A stretch of DNA of 64,000 nucleotides from Bacteroidota bacterium (lineage in GTDB: Bacteria > Bacteroidota > Bacteroidia > Chitinophagales > Saprospiraceae), in NCBI GenBank assembly GCA_017858735.1, contig JAFMBH010000009.1, positions 1 through 64,000 on the forward strand. Reading direction: 5' to 3'. Position 1 is the stretch's first letter, and each line of letters opens with the position of its first letter. A program made the position numbers and the translations under genes. The notes beneath the pieces were generated by a model. The model did not search any database and was not told the origin of the DNA. It worked only from the letters and a program-made list of their open reading frames with translations. Positions 1-7,148 of the stretch are shown here, one piece after another.

Positions 1-234
1 AAAGGTGAACTGACTTGGATAGGATACGGAAATGAAACATTGCAAGACGAAAAGCAACATTTACCATCAATTCCTGATGGCGTTCTAACACTGTCGGAAA
101 TATCGTATGCTATAAATAAAAAGAACCCGTCGCAGGAGAAGGTGAGTGGGGAAAATATTATTTACGCCCGACATTATACCTTTAATGCGGACGTAAATAA
201 GTTGTTTCAATATGTTTTTAGCCGTTTTAAATAA
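1..234 (+). CDS. C-terminal fragment of a probable lipopolysaccharide/exopolysaccharide sugar transferase
   Basis: The frame is open to the left edge, so only the last 77 residues are present. The fragment starts with KGELTWIGYG and runs through LPSIPDGVLTLSE to IIYARHYTFNADVNKLFQYVF. This order (a 'K-W-I/V-G-Y' segment, a 'LP.I..GVL' segment, then 'YAR-Y....D' near the end) resembles the C-terminus of Bacteroidota glycosyltransferase/bacterial sugar transferase proteins that prime surface polysaccharide synthesis. That match is from memory and rests on short motifs only. The gene converges on secG, 21 bp away. The catalytic part lies outside the window. Confidence 0.4.
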   Translation, partial: KGELTWIGYGNETLQDEKQHLPSIPDGVLTLSEISYAINKKNPSQEKVSGENIIYARHYTFNADVNKLFQYVFSRFK

Positions 235-255
235 ATACGGCGAATAGAAATGGAA

Positions 256-522
256 TTATTGAGAAAGAAGTTGTTCTCCTCCTCCAGCAGCTGCTCCACC
301 ACCTGCAAGCACTGCGGCAACGATGCAAAGTACAAAAACCAAAGCAGCTAAAACAATGGTTGCCTTTTCAATAAAATCAGCCGATTTAGCAGCGCCAAAT
401 AGTTGATTTGCCTGTGCACCACCAAAAGTAGCATCAACGCCACCACCTTTTGGATTCTGGATTAAAATAACAACCATTAACAAAAGGCTGACAAATGCAA
501 TAAGAACAGTTATAAAGGTCAT
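256..522 (-). CDS. secG: SecG, preprotein translocase subunit
   Basis: Small (88 aa) inner-membrane subunit of the SecYEG channel. It has two hydrophobic helices (about residues 3-21 and 53-74). Between them is the family's conserved loop: IQNPKGGGVDATFGG followed by QLFGAAKSADFIEKAT. The C-terminal tail is Ala/Gly-rich, as is common in Bacteroidota SecG. The start lies 1 bp after the stop of the upstream TPR-like gene, so it is the last gene of a four-gene minus-strand operon (unknown protein, rdgB, TPR-like, secG). Identification is firm from the loop motif and topology. Confidence 0.93.
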   Translation of the reverse strand: MTFITVLIAFVSLLLMVVILIQNPKGGGVDATFGGAQANQLFGAAKSADFIEKATIVLAALVFVLCIVAAVLAGGGAAAGGGEQLLSQ

Positions 523-523
523 G

Positions 524-1186
524 CTAAATATTTTTTAAGTTTTCTATTTCGGCTACAAATAACGCACTTTTTTTAGGAAATATCAAAATTAATCGCTCAT
601 AAACTTCAATGGCTTTGGCAATTTGATTTTGTTGCACTAAAATTTTGGCATACGTTTCACTCACTGGCATGGAATTTTCTTGTATGCTGCGCTCCGCCTG
701 TACTGATGCTAATTGTGCGGAATTTCTAAAATGATTAATGGAAACAGGAAGATGTTCAGGAGGGCTTTTTTTATTTATAGCTTTATGTTTACTGGCGAAG
801 GGTGTACCAACTGATTCATTCCATGACGAAAAAAAATCTTTCGATGCAGGTATTAAAATATTTTCTTCCTCTTGTTCTAACTGAAAATAGGGGATGGAAG
901 GCGGTGATTCCGGGGGCATAGAAGTCTCCGTTTTACCGTTTTCCAAAAAGGACTGCAACAGGTCAAATTTTTTGGACAAGTATTTGCGATCTATGCTGTA
1001 TAAGGCCGCCATTTGCAAATTTTTTTCACTTTCCAAATGATTTTCAAGCTGGCTTTTTTCCCATAGTATTTGCCTCAAATTGGCGGAGTAAGGAAAATGA
1101 TGAACCAGCGTCTTAAGTTCCTGGTAAGAAACCATTTTTAACCTAAGGGGATTTTCAATACAGGCTATGAATAAATCGATATTCAT
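524..1186 (-). CDS. Conserved Bacteroidota protein with a C-terminal TPR-like helix pair, upstream of secG
   Basis: A 220-aa protein without signal peptide or membrane segment. The only recognisable part is the end, about residues 178-212, where ETYAKILVQQNQIAKAIEVY leads into ERLILIFPKKS. That is one TPR-type helix pair. The middle (about 105-170) is low-complexity, polar and probably disordered. The N-terminal third is helical (LVHHFPYSANLRQILWEKS). From memory, a TPR-ended protein of this size often precedes secG in Bacteroidota. It is translationally close to secG (1 bp gap) and lies 36 bp after rdgB. No enzymatic motif is visible and its role is unknown. Confidence 0.7.
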   Translation of the reverse strand: MNIDLFIACIENPLRLKMVSYQELKTLVHHFPYSANLRQILWEKSQLENHLESEKNLQMAALYSIDRKYLSKKFDLLQSFLENGKTETSMPPESPPSIPYFQLEQEEENILIPASKDFFSSWNESVGTPFASKHKAINKKSPPEHLPVSINHFRNSAQLASVQAERSIQENSMPVSETYAKILVQQNQIAKAIEVYERLILIFPKKSALFVAEIENLKNI

Positions 1187-1222
1187 TATCAGTTCGTTTT
1201 CAGTAAAATGCGAAATTATGCA

Positions 1223-1828
1223 TTAATTTTCAAATGAGTCAGATAAATATTTCACTAGTTTTGAAAGGGCTTGTTTTCTATGGCTGATTTTATTTTTTTG
1301 GCTATCTTCCATTTCACCCAATGTTAAGTTGTAACCACTGGGTTTAAATATGGCGTCATAACCAAATCCATTGCTTCCATGGGGTTCGTTGCTAATTTCG
1401 CCCTCCAGAATACCCTCGAAATAAGTTATTTTTCCGTTCTCATATAAAGCTATGACCGTTCGAAAGCGCGCGCGCCTGTCTGTTTTTCCTTCCAGTAATT
1501 GTAGTAACTTTTTTTTATTTGCTTCATCGCTCCTTTCCAGACCTGCAAATCGGGCTGAAAAAACACCAGGCTGTAAGTCAAGGGCATAAACTTCGAGGCC
1601 TGTATCTTCCGCAAAACAATTCAAATTAAATTTTTCTGCTACAAACGTCGCTTTTTGGCAGGCATTTTCAGGAAGTGTAAAAAAATCTTCAGGAAGTTCC
1701 TCCTCATTTTCTAATGCAGGCGGAGATGAAACATCGTATTTATCGCGTAATATCTCAATGGCTTCCTTAAGTTTATTTTTATTCTGTGTAGCAAATAATA
1801 ATTTTTTCAATGGATGAAATTTAAACAA
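1223..1828 (-). CDS. rdgB: XTP/dITP diphosphatase (RdgB/HAM1 family)
   Basis: House-cleaning nucleotide pyrophosphatase that hydrolyses XTP, dITP and ITP to monophosphates, keeping deaminated purines out of DNA and RNA. At 201 aa it has the usual family length. The opening LLFATQNKNKLKEA matches the family's (V/I)xATxNxxKxxE nucleotide-binding start. AEDTGLEVYALDLQPGVFSARFAG is the catalytic acidic/substrate loop (written here as the two adjacent blocks AEDTGLEV and PGVFSARFAG). GSNGFGYDAIF and ISHRKQA are the remaining signatures. The first Met (MFKFHPLKK) is 3 bp from the upstream stop and was kept, although the family usually starts nearer LLFATQN. Confidence 0.95.
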   Translation of the reverse strand: MFKFHPLKKLLFATQNKNKLKEAIEILRDKYDVSSPPALENEEELPEDFFTLPENACQKATFVAEKFNLNCFAEDTGLEVYALDLQPGVFSARFAGLERSDEANKKKLLQLLEGKTDRRARFRTVIALYENGKITYFEGILEGEISNEPHGSNGFGYDAIFKPSGYNLTLGEMEDSQKNKISHRKQALSKLVKYLSDSFEN

Positions 1829-1831
1829 TGA

Positions 1832-2308
1832 CTAATCTTTTTTTAAAATATTCAATGCAGTCCACAATGCTGCCGCCTTGGGTCTGATGGTCTGATTTCT
1901 TTCTGCAAAAATAGCTCCTAAGGGGTCAGCCCAAAGCCATTTACAACCCAAAAATGGAAAAACGGTGTAGGGAGGTATTTGAATATTCAAACTCAACAAA
2001 TGAGGCTGGATGCCAAAAAGTAAAATCTTTCTCGACGCCGTATGAAGCAAAAAATGACTCAAATTGATTTCAGTACCCGGGGGTAAATTCAGGTAGTGGG
2101 TATCATTATCCATTTGCACACCCAAAGCGGTTAAAATCTTTTGCAAATAAGGATTTAACTCCTTTTCGTCCTCTTCGGGACAAGAGAAAATAATTAAAAA
2201 TTGTTCTTTGTTTAAGCCCCTGACCATTTTTTCAACTAATTCATTGTCAGGAAATTGATAGACATCAAAATCAAAAAAATCGGAGGGAATGGCGTTTTTA
2301 GGGAACAT
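1832..2308 (-). CDS. Uncharacterised Bacteroidota protein, first gene of the rdgB-secG operon
   Basis: The start was set at the ATG at 2306-2308 (MFPKNAIPSDFF), giving 158 aa. The frame is open farther upstream, but those 35 residues would overlap the divergent ilvE start and look like translated spacer. No signal peptide or membrane helix is seen. The second half has alternating segments: ILLFGIQPHLLSL, YTVFPFLGCKWLWADPLGAIF, KAAALWTALNIL. The last three segments loosely recall small psi/HolD-like DNA polymerase accessory proteins reported in Bacteroidota; this is a weak memory-based resemblance and is not offered as a call. It ends 3 bp before rdgB and is almost certainly cotranscribed with it. 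Confidence 0.6.
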   Translation of the reverse strand: MFPKNAIPSDFFDFDVYQFPDNELVEKMVRGLNKEQFLIIFSCPEEDEKELNPYLQKILTALGVQMDNDTHYLNLPPGTEINLSHFLLHTASRKILLFGIQPHLLSLNIQIPPYTVFPFLGCKWLWADPLGAIFAERNQTIRPKAAALWTALNILKKD

Positions 2309-2360
2309 CTTATTTCTGTTATGAACAAATTTTCGTAAATTAGCAAAAAAAAACAACAAC

Positions 2361-3428
2361 ATGTCAACTGCCATAAAGGTACAACGAATTGAAGCTACCA
2401 AAATACATAACATTGATTTTTCTAACTTAACTTTCGGGGCTAATTTTTCAGATCATGTTTTTATAGCTGATTATAAAAATGGAGAATGGAAGAACTTTAG
2501 AATTGAGCCATTTGGTTCTCTTTCTATTTCTCCCTCCGCAATGGCGCTTCATTACGGACAGGCTATTTTCGAGGGTATGAAAGCAACGAAAGCGCTGGAT
2601 GGAAAACCCTATTTTTTCCGGCCCGAACAACATGCCAAAAGATTAAATAGATCGGCAGAGAGATTGTGTATGCCTTCTTTACCTGAACAGATTTTTATCG
2701 ATGGTCTGCAGGCCTTAATTTCTTTAGACCAGGACTGGATTCCCAATATTCAAGGGAGTTCTCTTTATATCAGACCGTTTATGTTTGCCACTGATCCCTT
2801 TTTAGGGGTAAGACCTGCAAATGAATATACATTTATGATTATTACCTGCCCCGTTGGTCCTTATTATGCTCATCCAGTTAAATTGCTGGCCGAAACAACT
2901 TATGTTCGCGCAGTAAAGGGTGGTACAGGAGAGGCGAAGGCAGCGGGCAACTATGCTGGCAGCCTTTTACCAACTAAATTAGTTCAGGAAAAGGGTTATG
3001 ATCAGGTTATGTGGTTAGATGGTGTCCATTTTGAAGAAATTCAAGAGGTTGGTACCATGAATTTAATGTTTGTCATTGACGGCAAAGTGATCACCCCTAA
3101 AACAGATGGGGCTATCTTAAAGGGAATAACCAGAGATACTATTTTACACATTTTGACCTACATGAATATCCCTTTCGAAGAGCGGGTGATTACTATTTCT
3201 GAAGTTTTAGCGGCCAATGCAAAGGGATCACTAAAAGAAATATTTGGTGTCGGTACTGCCGCTTTAGTGGTTCCTGTTAAAGAGTTGACTTACAAAGATG
3301 AAACCATTCTCGTCGAAACGCCGACGGCTTCCTCTATTGGGTCTATATTGAAAAAAGAAATCGAAGATCTTAGAGCAGGTACTGTAGCTGATTCAAACGG
3401 TTGGCTGGTGCCTGTCGTTGGCGTATAA
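2361..3428 (+). CDS. ilvE: Branched-chain amino acid aminotransferase
   Basis: Fold-type IV PLP transaminase that interconverts Leu, Ile and Val with their 2-oxo acids, using glutamate/2-oxoglutarate. At 355 aa it belongs to the longer eukaryote-like BCAT group. Visible features: ALHYGQAIFEGMKA near residues 62-75, the RPFMFATDPFLGV substrate region near 138-150, and GEAKAAGNYAGSL, whose Lys193 is the expected PLP lysine. EEIQEVGTMNLMFV and GITRDTILHI are the C-terminal cofactor-binding signatures. The start ATG overlaps the noncoding head of the divergent operon. The tail ends GWLVPVVGV, a little longer than the usual 'GWM-V' ending. A repeat-rich gap follows. Confidence 0.95.
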   Translation: MSTAIKVQRIEATKIHNIDFSNLTFGANFSDHVFIADYKNGEWKNFRIEPFGSLSISPSAMALHYGQAIFEGMKATKALDGKPYFFRPEQHAKRLNRSAERLCMPSLPEQIFIDGLQALISLDQDWIPNIQGSSLYIRPFMFATDPFLGVRPANEYTFMIITCPVGPYYAHPVKLLAETTYVRAVKGGTGEAKAAGNYAGSLLPTKLVQEKGYDQVMWLDGVHFEEIQEVGTMNLMFVIDGKVITPKTDGAILKGITRDTILHILTYMNIPFEERVITISEVLAANAKGSLKEIFGVGTAALVVPVKELTYKDETILVETPTASSIGSILKKEIEDLRAGTVADSNGWLVPVVGV

Positions 3429-3475
3429 GTTGTTTAGCTATGCACCTGACTAAACTTGTCGAAGGGCTGAATGAT

Positions 3476-3704
3476 GCCGCCAGGGGCATTGATGGGATTT
3501 TGTGGAAATTTTTGCCGCCAGGGGCATTGATGGTCTATAGACGTGTGACCCCAGAGGGGTCATGGACAGTGACCCGTCCTGAAAAAAGTTTACAGATTTA
3601 ACAATTTTTTAAAAATAGTCCTGATACAAATTTACACTTTACACTTTTCATGCCTGACCCCTTCGGGGTCACACGCCTATTGTGATTATTAGGCCCCTGG
3701 CTGC
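3476..3704. repeat. Intergenic repeat cluster: 20-bp direct repeats and GACCCC/GGGGTC palindromes
   Basis: The gap after ilvE holds two identical 20-bp copies of GCCGCCAGGGGCATTGATGG (3476-3495 and 3514-3533). It also holds two 17-bp hairpins, TGACCCC-AGA-GGGGTCA (3546-3562) and TGACCCC-TTC-GGGGTCA (3655-3671), and a reversed GCCCCTGGC core near 3692-3700. The same words recur at 15449-15533. The block is more G+C-rich than its surroundings. A 66-codon open frame across it (3401-3601) is an artefact of the repeats. Confidence 0.75.
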
Positions 3705-3730
3705 ACAATTCCACCCATACAAGGTGTCAA

Positions 3731-3767
3731 AAAAAAGAGGCTATCTATTTAGACAGCCTCTTTTTCT
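3731..3767 (-). terminator. Rho-independent terminator of the aldo/keto reductase operon
   Basis: Hairpin GAGGCT(A)TCT-ATTT-AGA(C)AGCCTC flanked by an A-run on the left and a T-run on the right, so it can work both ways. On the minus strand it directly follows the stop codon of the aldo/keto reductase and ends in a run of eight T. The GAGGCT...AGCCTC core recurs in three other intergenic hairpins of this window. Confidence 0.85.
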
Positions 3768-4750
3768 TAGTATTTTGTTTCCTTTGGTTTGTTTTGAAGA
3801 ATTTTCTCGATGGAATGATTGACTTCCACCGTCATTTTTGGTAATAAATTAATGGATGATAGTGTTTCTTTAAGTTGAACTACTTTTGAAGCGCCTAAAA
3901 TAGCGGTACTCACATTTTTATTCTGGATGCACCAGGCTACCGCTAATTTGGCTAAAGAGGTATTTAACTCAAGGGCTATATTATTTAATCCGCGTATTTT
4001 ATCTAGTTTTTCCTGCGTCAAGCTTCTGGTCTTTAGCCATTCCTCCCCGGGTAAATCCATGCGCGTACCTGTTGGGATTTCCTTTAAGTACTTGTCAGTC
4101 AGTGTACCTGAAGCAAGAGGTGACCAAATAGTGGTGCCTAGTCCAACCGTTTTGTAAATAAGTTTATACTCCTCTTCTACTCTGTCACGGTGAAACATAT
4201 TGTAGTGAGGTTGTTCCATCGTCGGCCCAATCAAACGATATTCTTTTGCTACCATCTGGGCAGCCATTAACTCCTGAGCTGACCATTGAGAAGTTCCCCA
4301 ATAAAGTATTTTACCTTGTTGAATGAGCTGATTCATGCTCCAGACGATTTCCTCCATCGGAGTATTTTTGTCTGGTCTGTGACAAAAATAAAGGTCAAGA
4401 TAATCAAGTTGCAATCTTTTTAATGCAGCATGACAAGCTTCAAAAATATGCTTTCGGCTCAATCCTGTTTGATTGGGACCCTTTGGACCACAGCCAAAAA
4501 ATACTTTACTTGAAACAATGTAGGATGTTCGGTCCCAGGCCATTTTTTTGAGAATATTTCCCATCACTATTTCCGATTTGCCTTCGGCATATCCCTCAGC
4601 ATTATCAAAAAAATTGACCCCTTGATCGTAGGCTTCAATCATAAGTTCTTCGGCAAGTTCATCTGAAATTTGGTTGCCAAAAGTGAGCCAAGAACCGAAG
4701 GATAACAAGCTTACTTGTAAGCCGGAATGGCCTAATCTTCTATATTCCAT
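3767..4750 (-). CDS. Aldo/keto reductase, Kv-beta (AKR6)-like
   Basis: NADPH-dependent oxidoreductase with a TIM-barrel fold. From the ATG at 4750 (MEYRRLGHSG) it is 327 aa. A longer start at 4777 would overlap the upstream gene and lacks family support. The catalytic tetrad is visible: Asp and Tyr in FFDNAEGYAEGKSE, Lys in IVSSKVFFG, His in LYFCHRPD. GTSQWSAQELMAAQ, WSPLASGTLTDKY and AILGASKVVQL are typical of the voltage-gated K+ channel beta-subunit-like branch. The substrate is unknown. It follows the DUF5683 gene by 10 bp and so is probably the fourth gene of the parA-parB operon, though functionally unrelated. Confidence 0.88.
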   Translation of the reverse strand: MEYRRLGHSGLQVSLLSFGSWLTFGNQISDELAEELMIEAYDQGVNFFDNAEGYAEGKSEIVMGNILKKMAWDRTSYIVSSKVFFGCGPKGPNQTGLSRKHIFEACHAALKRLQLDYLDLYFCHRPDKNTPMEEIVWSMNQLIQQGKILYWGTSQWSAQELMAAQMVAKEYRLIGPTMEQPHYNMFHRDRVEEEYKLIYKTVGLGTTIWSPLASGTLTDKYLKEIPTGTRMDLPGEEWLKTRSLTQEKLDKIRGLNNIALELNTSLAKLAVAWCIQNKNVSTAILGASKVVQLKETLSSINLLPKMTVEVNHSIEKILQNKPKETKY

Positions 4751-4760
4751 ATAATTAATT

Positions 4761-5357
4761 TTAAAACGTGTAAACAAATTGAAGGCCAGGCATTTTTACC
4801 TTTATACTCAAATCATCACTTATGTCAAAATTCTGTAAGTGAGCATCCACAAACGCTTCAATGGCAACAATACCATACACCACTACGACGCCAATATAAC
4901 TTGTTTGGGTGTTTTTATCATATTTATTACGCAAATTTCTGAGGGCTTCTGCGCTATTTATTTTACCAGTGAACTCATGTGGCTTTTTTGCTAATTCTAA
5001 TTCCAGTGCTGTTTTAAATCTTTTATAACGGGATTGGTTGAATTGCAGATAGGCGATAGAGCCACCAATAGCGGCATAAACAAAGGGTGTTTTCCACCAA
5101 TTTCCATTATAAATTTGACCTGATCCTGGTAAAACAAGGGAATATAGGGCTGATTTTTTAGGGTTTGGTGGCGTTTTTATTTTTATGCTATCAAGAGACG
5201 AGCTATCAATAACGATAGGTTTATTTACAGAAAGGGGGGTAACAAGTAAGGTATCTTGAGCACATAAAAGGCCAAAATGTAAGAAAAAAATGAAAAAAAA
5301 GGTAAAAAACCGGTTAATCTTCAATTTTTTCCAAAAGATTATTGAGATCATTGACAT
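4761..5357 (-). CDS. DUF5683 domain membrane/secreted protein
   Basis: A 198-aa protein with a hydrophobic N-terminal signal segment (FFTFFFIFFLHFGLLCAQ). After it, KSALYSLVLPGSGQIYNGNWWKTP carries the hallmark 'lPGsGQiYNg..wK.P' of DUF5683 (the key part being LPGSGQIYNGNWWK). A second hydrophobic stretch is YAAIGGSIAYLQF and a third is YIGVVVVYGIVAIEAFVDA, followed by DAHL. DUF5683 proteins commonly sit next to parB in Bacteroidota; their role is unknown. The reading frame overlaps the 3' end of parB by 44 bp, so the exact start (5357 or the Met at 5351) depends on translational coupling. Confidence 0.8.
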   Translation of the reverse strand: MSMISIIFWKKLKINRFFTFFFIFFLHFGLLCAQDTLLVTPLSVNKPIVIDSSSLDSIKIKTPPNPKKSALYSLVLPGSGQIYNGNWWKTPFVYAAIGGSIAYLQFNQSRYKRFKTALELELAKKPHEFTGKINSAEALRNLRNKYDKNTQTSYIGVVVVYGIVAIEAFVDAHLQNFDISDDLSIKVKMPGLQFVYTF

Positions 5358-6213
5358 TTTGAAAAGGTATAATTATCTGCCCTTTGCCGTCCTCTCTAAG
5401 TTTGAGTTGAAGTTTACCATTCCCAAAAAACGCCCGAAATTGCTTTTGAATAAAATCGTAATCGTTAGGTAAGGGAATTTCTGTTTTTTTAGGTTCAACC
5501 TGGTTAAACTGTTGGATTAGCTTTTCAAGAGCCCTCACGGATAGGTCGTCTGAAATGGTTTGTCGAAACAAGGTGGACTGCCAGGCAAAATCTTCCATAC
5601 CAGCTAAGGCTTTTGCATGGCCCATGGTCAGCTTTTTATCCTTGATAGCCTGTTGAATTTCAGGAGAAAGACGCAATAATCTCAAATAATTTGTGATAGT
5701 ACTTCTACTTTTTGTTTTCCCCGTTCTCTCCGCTAATTGTTCATCAGTTAAGCTGCATTCTTCCTTTAAACGTTGGAAGGAAATAGCTACTTCAATCGCA
5801 TTTAAATCTTCCCGTTGTATATTTTCAATCAGGGCCATTTCAAGTAAAGCCTGATCATTCGCTATTCTGATATAAGCGGGTACCTCGGTAATGCCTGCCA
5901 ATTTAGAAGCTCTGAGTCTTCTTTCCCCTGAAATTAACTGGTAGGCATTGGTAGTTAACATTCTTACGGTAACGGGTTGTATCAATCCATGGATTCGTAT
6001 GGAATCAGCCAATTCTTCTAAAGCCGCCGGATCAAAATCATGTCTCGGTTGAAACGGATTAACCTCAATCTGATCCAATGGAATCATTGCTATGGAGTGT
6101 GCCAGCTCCTTGACAACAGAAACGGAATCTTTCTGTATCTCATTATCAATATTGGTTAGTAAAGCACGAATACCTAAGCCTAATTCCTGCTTATGAAATA
6201 ATTTTTTTGCCAT
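5314..6213 (-). CDS. parB: ParB chromosome partitioning protein
   Basis: CTP-dependent DNA clamp that loads at parS sites and works with ParA in origin segregation. At 299 aa it has normal length. The N-terminal ParB/Srx CTPase domain shows NPFQPRHDF, HGLIQPVTVR, ISGERRLRASKLAG (the GERR nucleotide-binding box) and ENIQREDLNAIE. The central helix-turn-helix lies near residues 150-185 (LAERTGKTKSRSTITNYLRLL). The C-terminal part carries MGHAKALAG and a dimerisation tail. It lies 43 bp after parA. No canonical TGTTTCACGTGAAACA-type parS site was seen in the window. Confidence 0.95.
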   Translation of the reverse strand: MAKKLFHKQELGLGIRALLTNIDNEIQKDSVSVVKELAHSIAMIPLDQIEVNPFQPRHDFDPAALEELADSIRIHGLIQPVTVRMLTTNAYQLISGERRLRASKLAGITEVPAYIRIANDQALLEMALIENIQREDLNAIEVAISFQRLKEECSLTDEQLAERTGKTKSRSTITNYLRLLRLSPEIQQAIKDKKLTMGHAKALAGMEDFAWQSTLFRQTISDDLSVRALEKLIQQFNQVEPKKTEIPLPNDYDFIQKQFRAFFGNGKLQLKLREDGKGQIIIPFQNVNDLNNLLEKIED

Positions 6214-6256
6214 GCTATTTCCTATTGCCTGTTTATTTATCCCTTATAAACCTAAA

Positions 6257-7051
6257 TTAAACGGGGATAGTCTGCGCGATTTGTGAATCTTTATTTCTAG
6301 TGAGAAACTCTTGTGCCAGGTTCAGATAATTTATGGCACCCTTACAAGTTGCGTCCATCAATACCACAGGGGTATGCATATTAGGTGCTTCGCCTATTTT
6401 AGCGTTTCTGTGAATAATCGTTTGATAAACCTGTTGGGGGAAAATATCTCTGACTTCCGAAATGACTACATTGGCCAATCGTAAACGGGCATCGTACATG
6501 GTGAGTACAATACCTTCAATAGATAGTTTGGGATTTAAATTTTTCTTAACTAATTGTATGGTTTCCTGTAATTTAGCTAATCCCTCAAGGGCGAAAAATT
6601 CACATTGTACGGGAATCAACACGGTATCTGCAGCACACAAAGCATTGACCGTTACAATGCCTAATGAGGGTAAACAATCTATGATAATATAATCGTAATC
6701 TGGGCGAAGTTTTTCAACGACGGCCTGCATATAAAATTCCCTGTTGGGTTGATTGACCAATTCTATTTCAGCTCCTACCAAACTAATGGAGGAGGGGAGA
6801 ATATGCAGATTAGGGGTATCCGTTTCGAAGATAGTTTCGTAAGGATCCACGCCATTAAGCAGGCAATCATAGATGCTTAATGTTACATCTGATGAAAGTA
6901 CGCCAACACCACTCGAAGAATTCGCCTGAGGGTCTGCGTCTATCAACAGTACTTTTTTGTCCAGAATGGCTAAACTAGCAGCCAGATTTATAGCCGTTGT
7001 TGTTTTACCAACACCACCTTTTTGGTTAGCAATCGCCACTATTTTTCCCAT
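6257..7051 (-). CDS. parA: ParA/Soj chromosome partitioning ATPase
   Basis: Deviant Walker-A ATPase that binds the nucleoid and drives segregation of ParB-parS complexes. It is 264 aa, typical of chromosomal Soj-type ParA without an N-terminal regulatory domain. The deviant Walker A motif is KGGVGKTTTAINLAA at residues 10-24. VLLIDADPQANSSSG is the A' motif, and DYIIIDCLPSLGIVTVNAL carries the Walker B Asp. PVQCEFFALEGLAKL is also family-typical. First gene of a parA-parB-DUF5683-reductase operon. Confidence 0.96.
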   Translation of the reverse strand: MGKIVAIANQKGGVGKTTTAINLAASLAILDKKVLLIDADPQANSSSGVGVLSSDVTLSIYDCLLNGVDPYETIFETDTPNLHILPSSISLVGAEIELVNQPNREFYMQAVVEKLRPDYDYIIIDCLPSLGIVTVNALCAADTVLIPVQCEFFALEGLAKLQETIQLVKKNLNPKLSIEGIVLTMYDARLRLANVVISEVRDIFPQQVYQTIIHRNAKIGEAPNMHTPVVLMDATCKGAINYLNLAQEFLTRNKDSQIAQTIPV

Positions 7052-7101
7052 TTTTACTCGAGTATTCTTTGGGTATTTAATAATAAAACCTGAATGTTAC
7101 A

Positions 7102-7109
7102 CAAAGATA
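7102..7109 (-). promoter_or_regulatory. -7 promoter box upstream of parA
   Basis: On the minus strand the sequence reads TATCTTTG, an exact match to the Bacteroidota TAnnTTTG box, about 50 bp upstream of the parA start. No clear TTTG -33 element at 19 bp spacing was found, so support is moderate. Confidence 0.45.
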
Positions 7110-7148
7110 ACAATAATTAAACAGAGAAAATATAGTTTAACAACAATA

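Noticed and set aside
3401-3601. 66-codon frame over the post-ilvE gap
   Set aside because: It starts inside ilvE and runs through the direct repeats and hairpins; the composition is that of repeat DNA, and no domain is visible.
5290-5472. Plus-strand frame opposite parB and the DUF5683 gene
   Set aside because: It is antisense to two well supported genes and has no motif.
4761-7051. parS site near parAB
   Set aside because: I looked for TGTTTCACGTGAAACA-like palindromes in the gaps and found none; the site may be outside the window.
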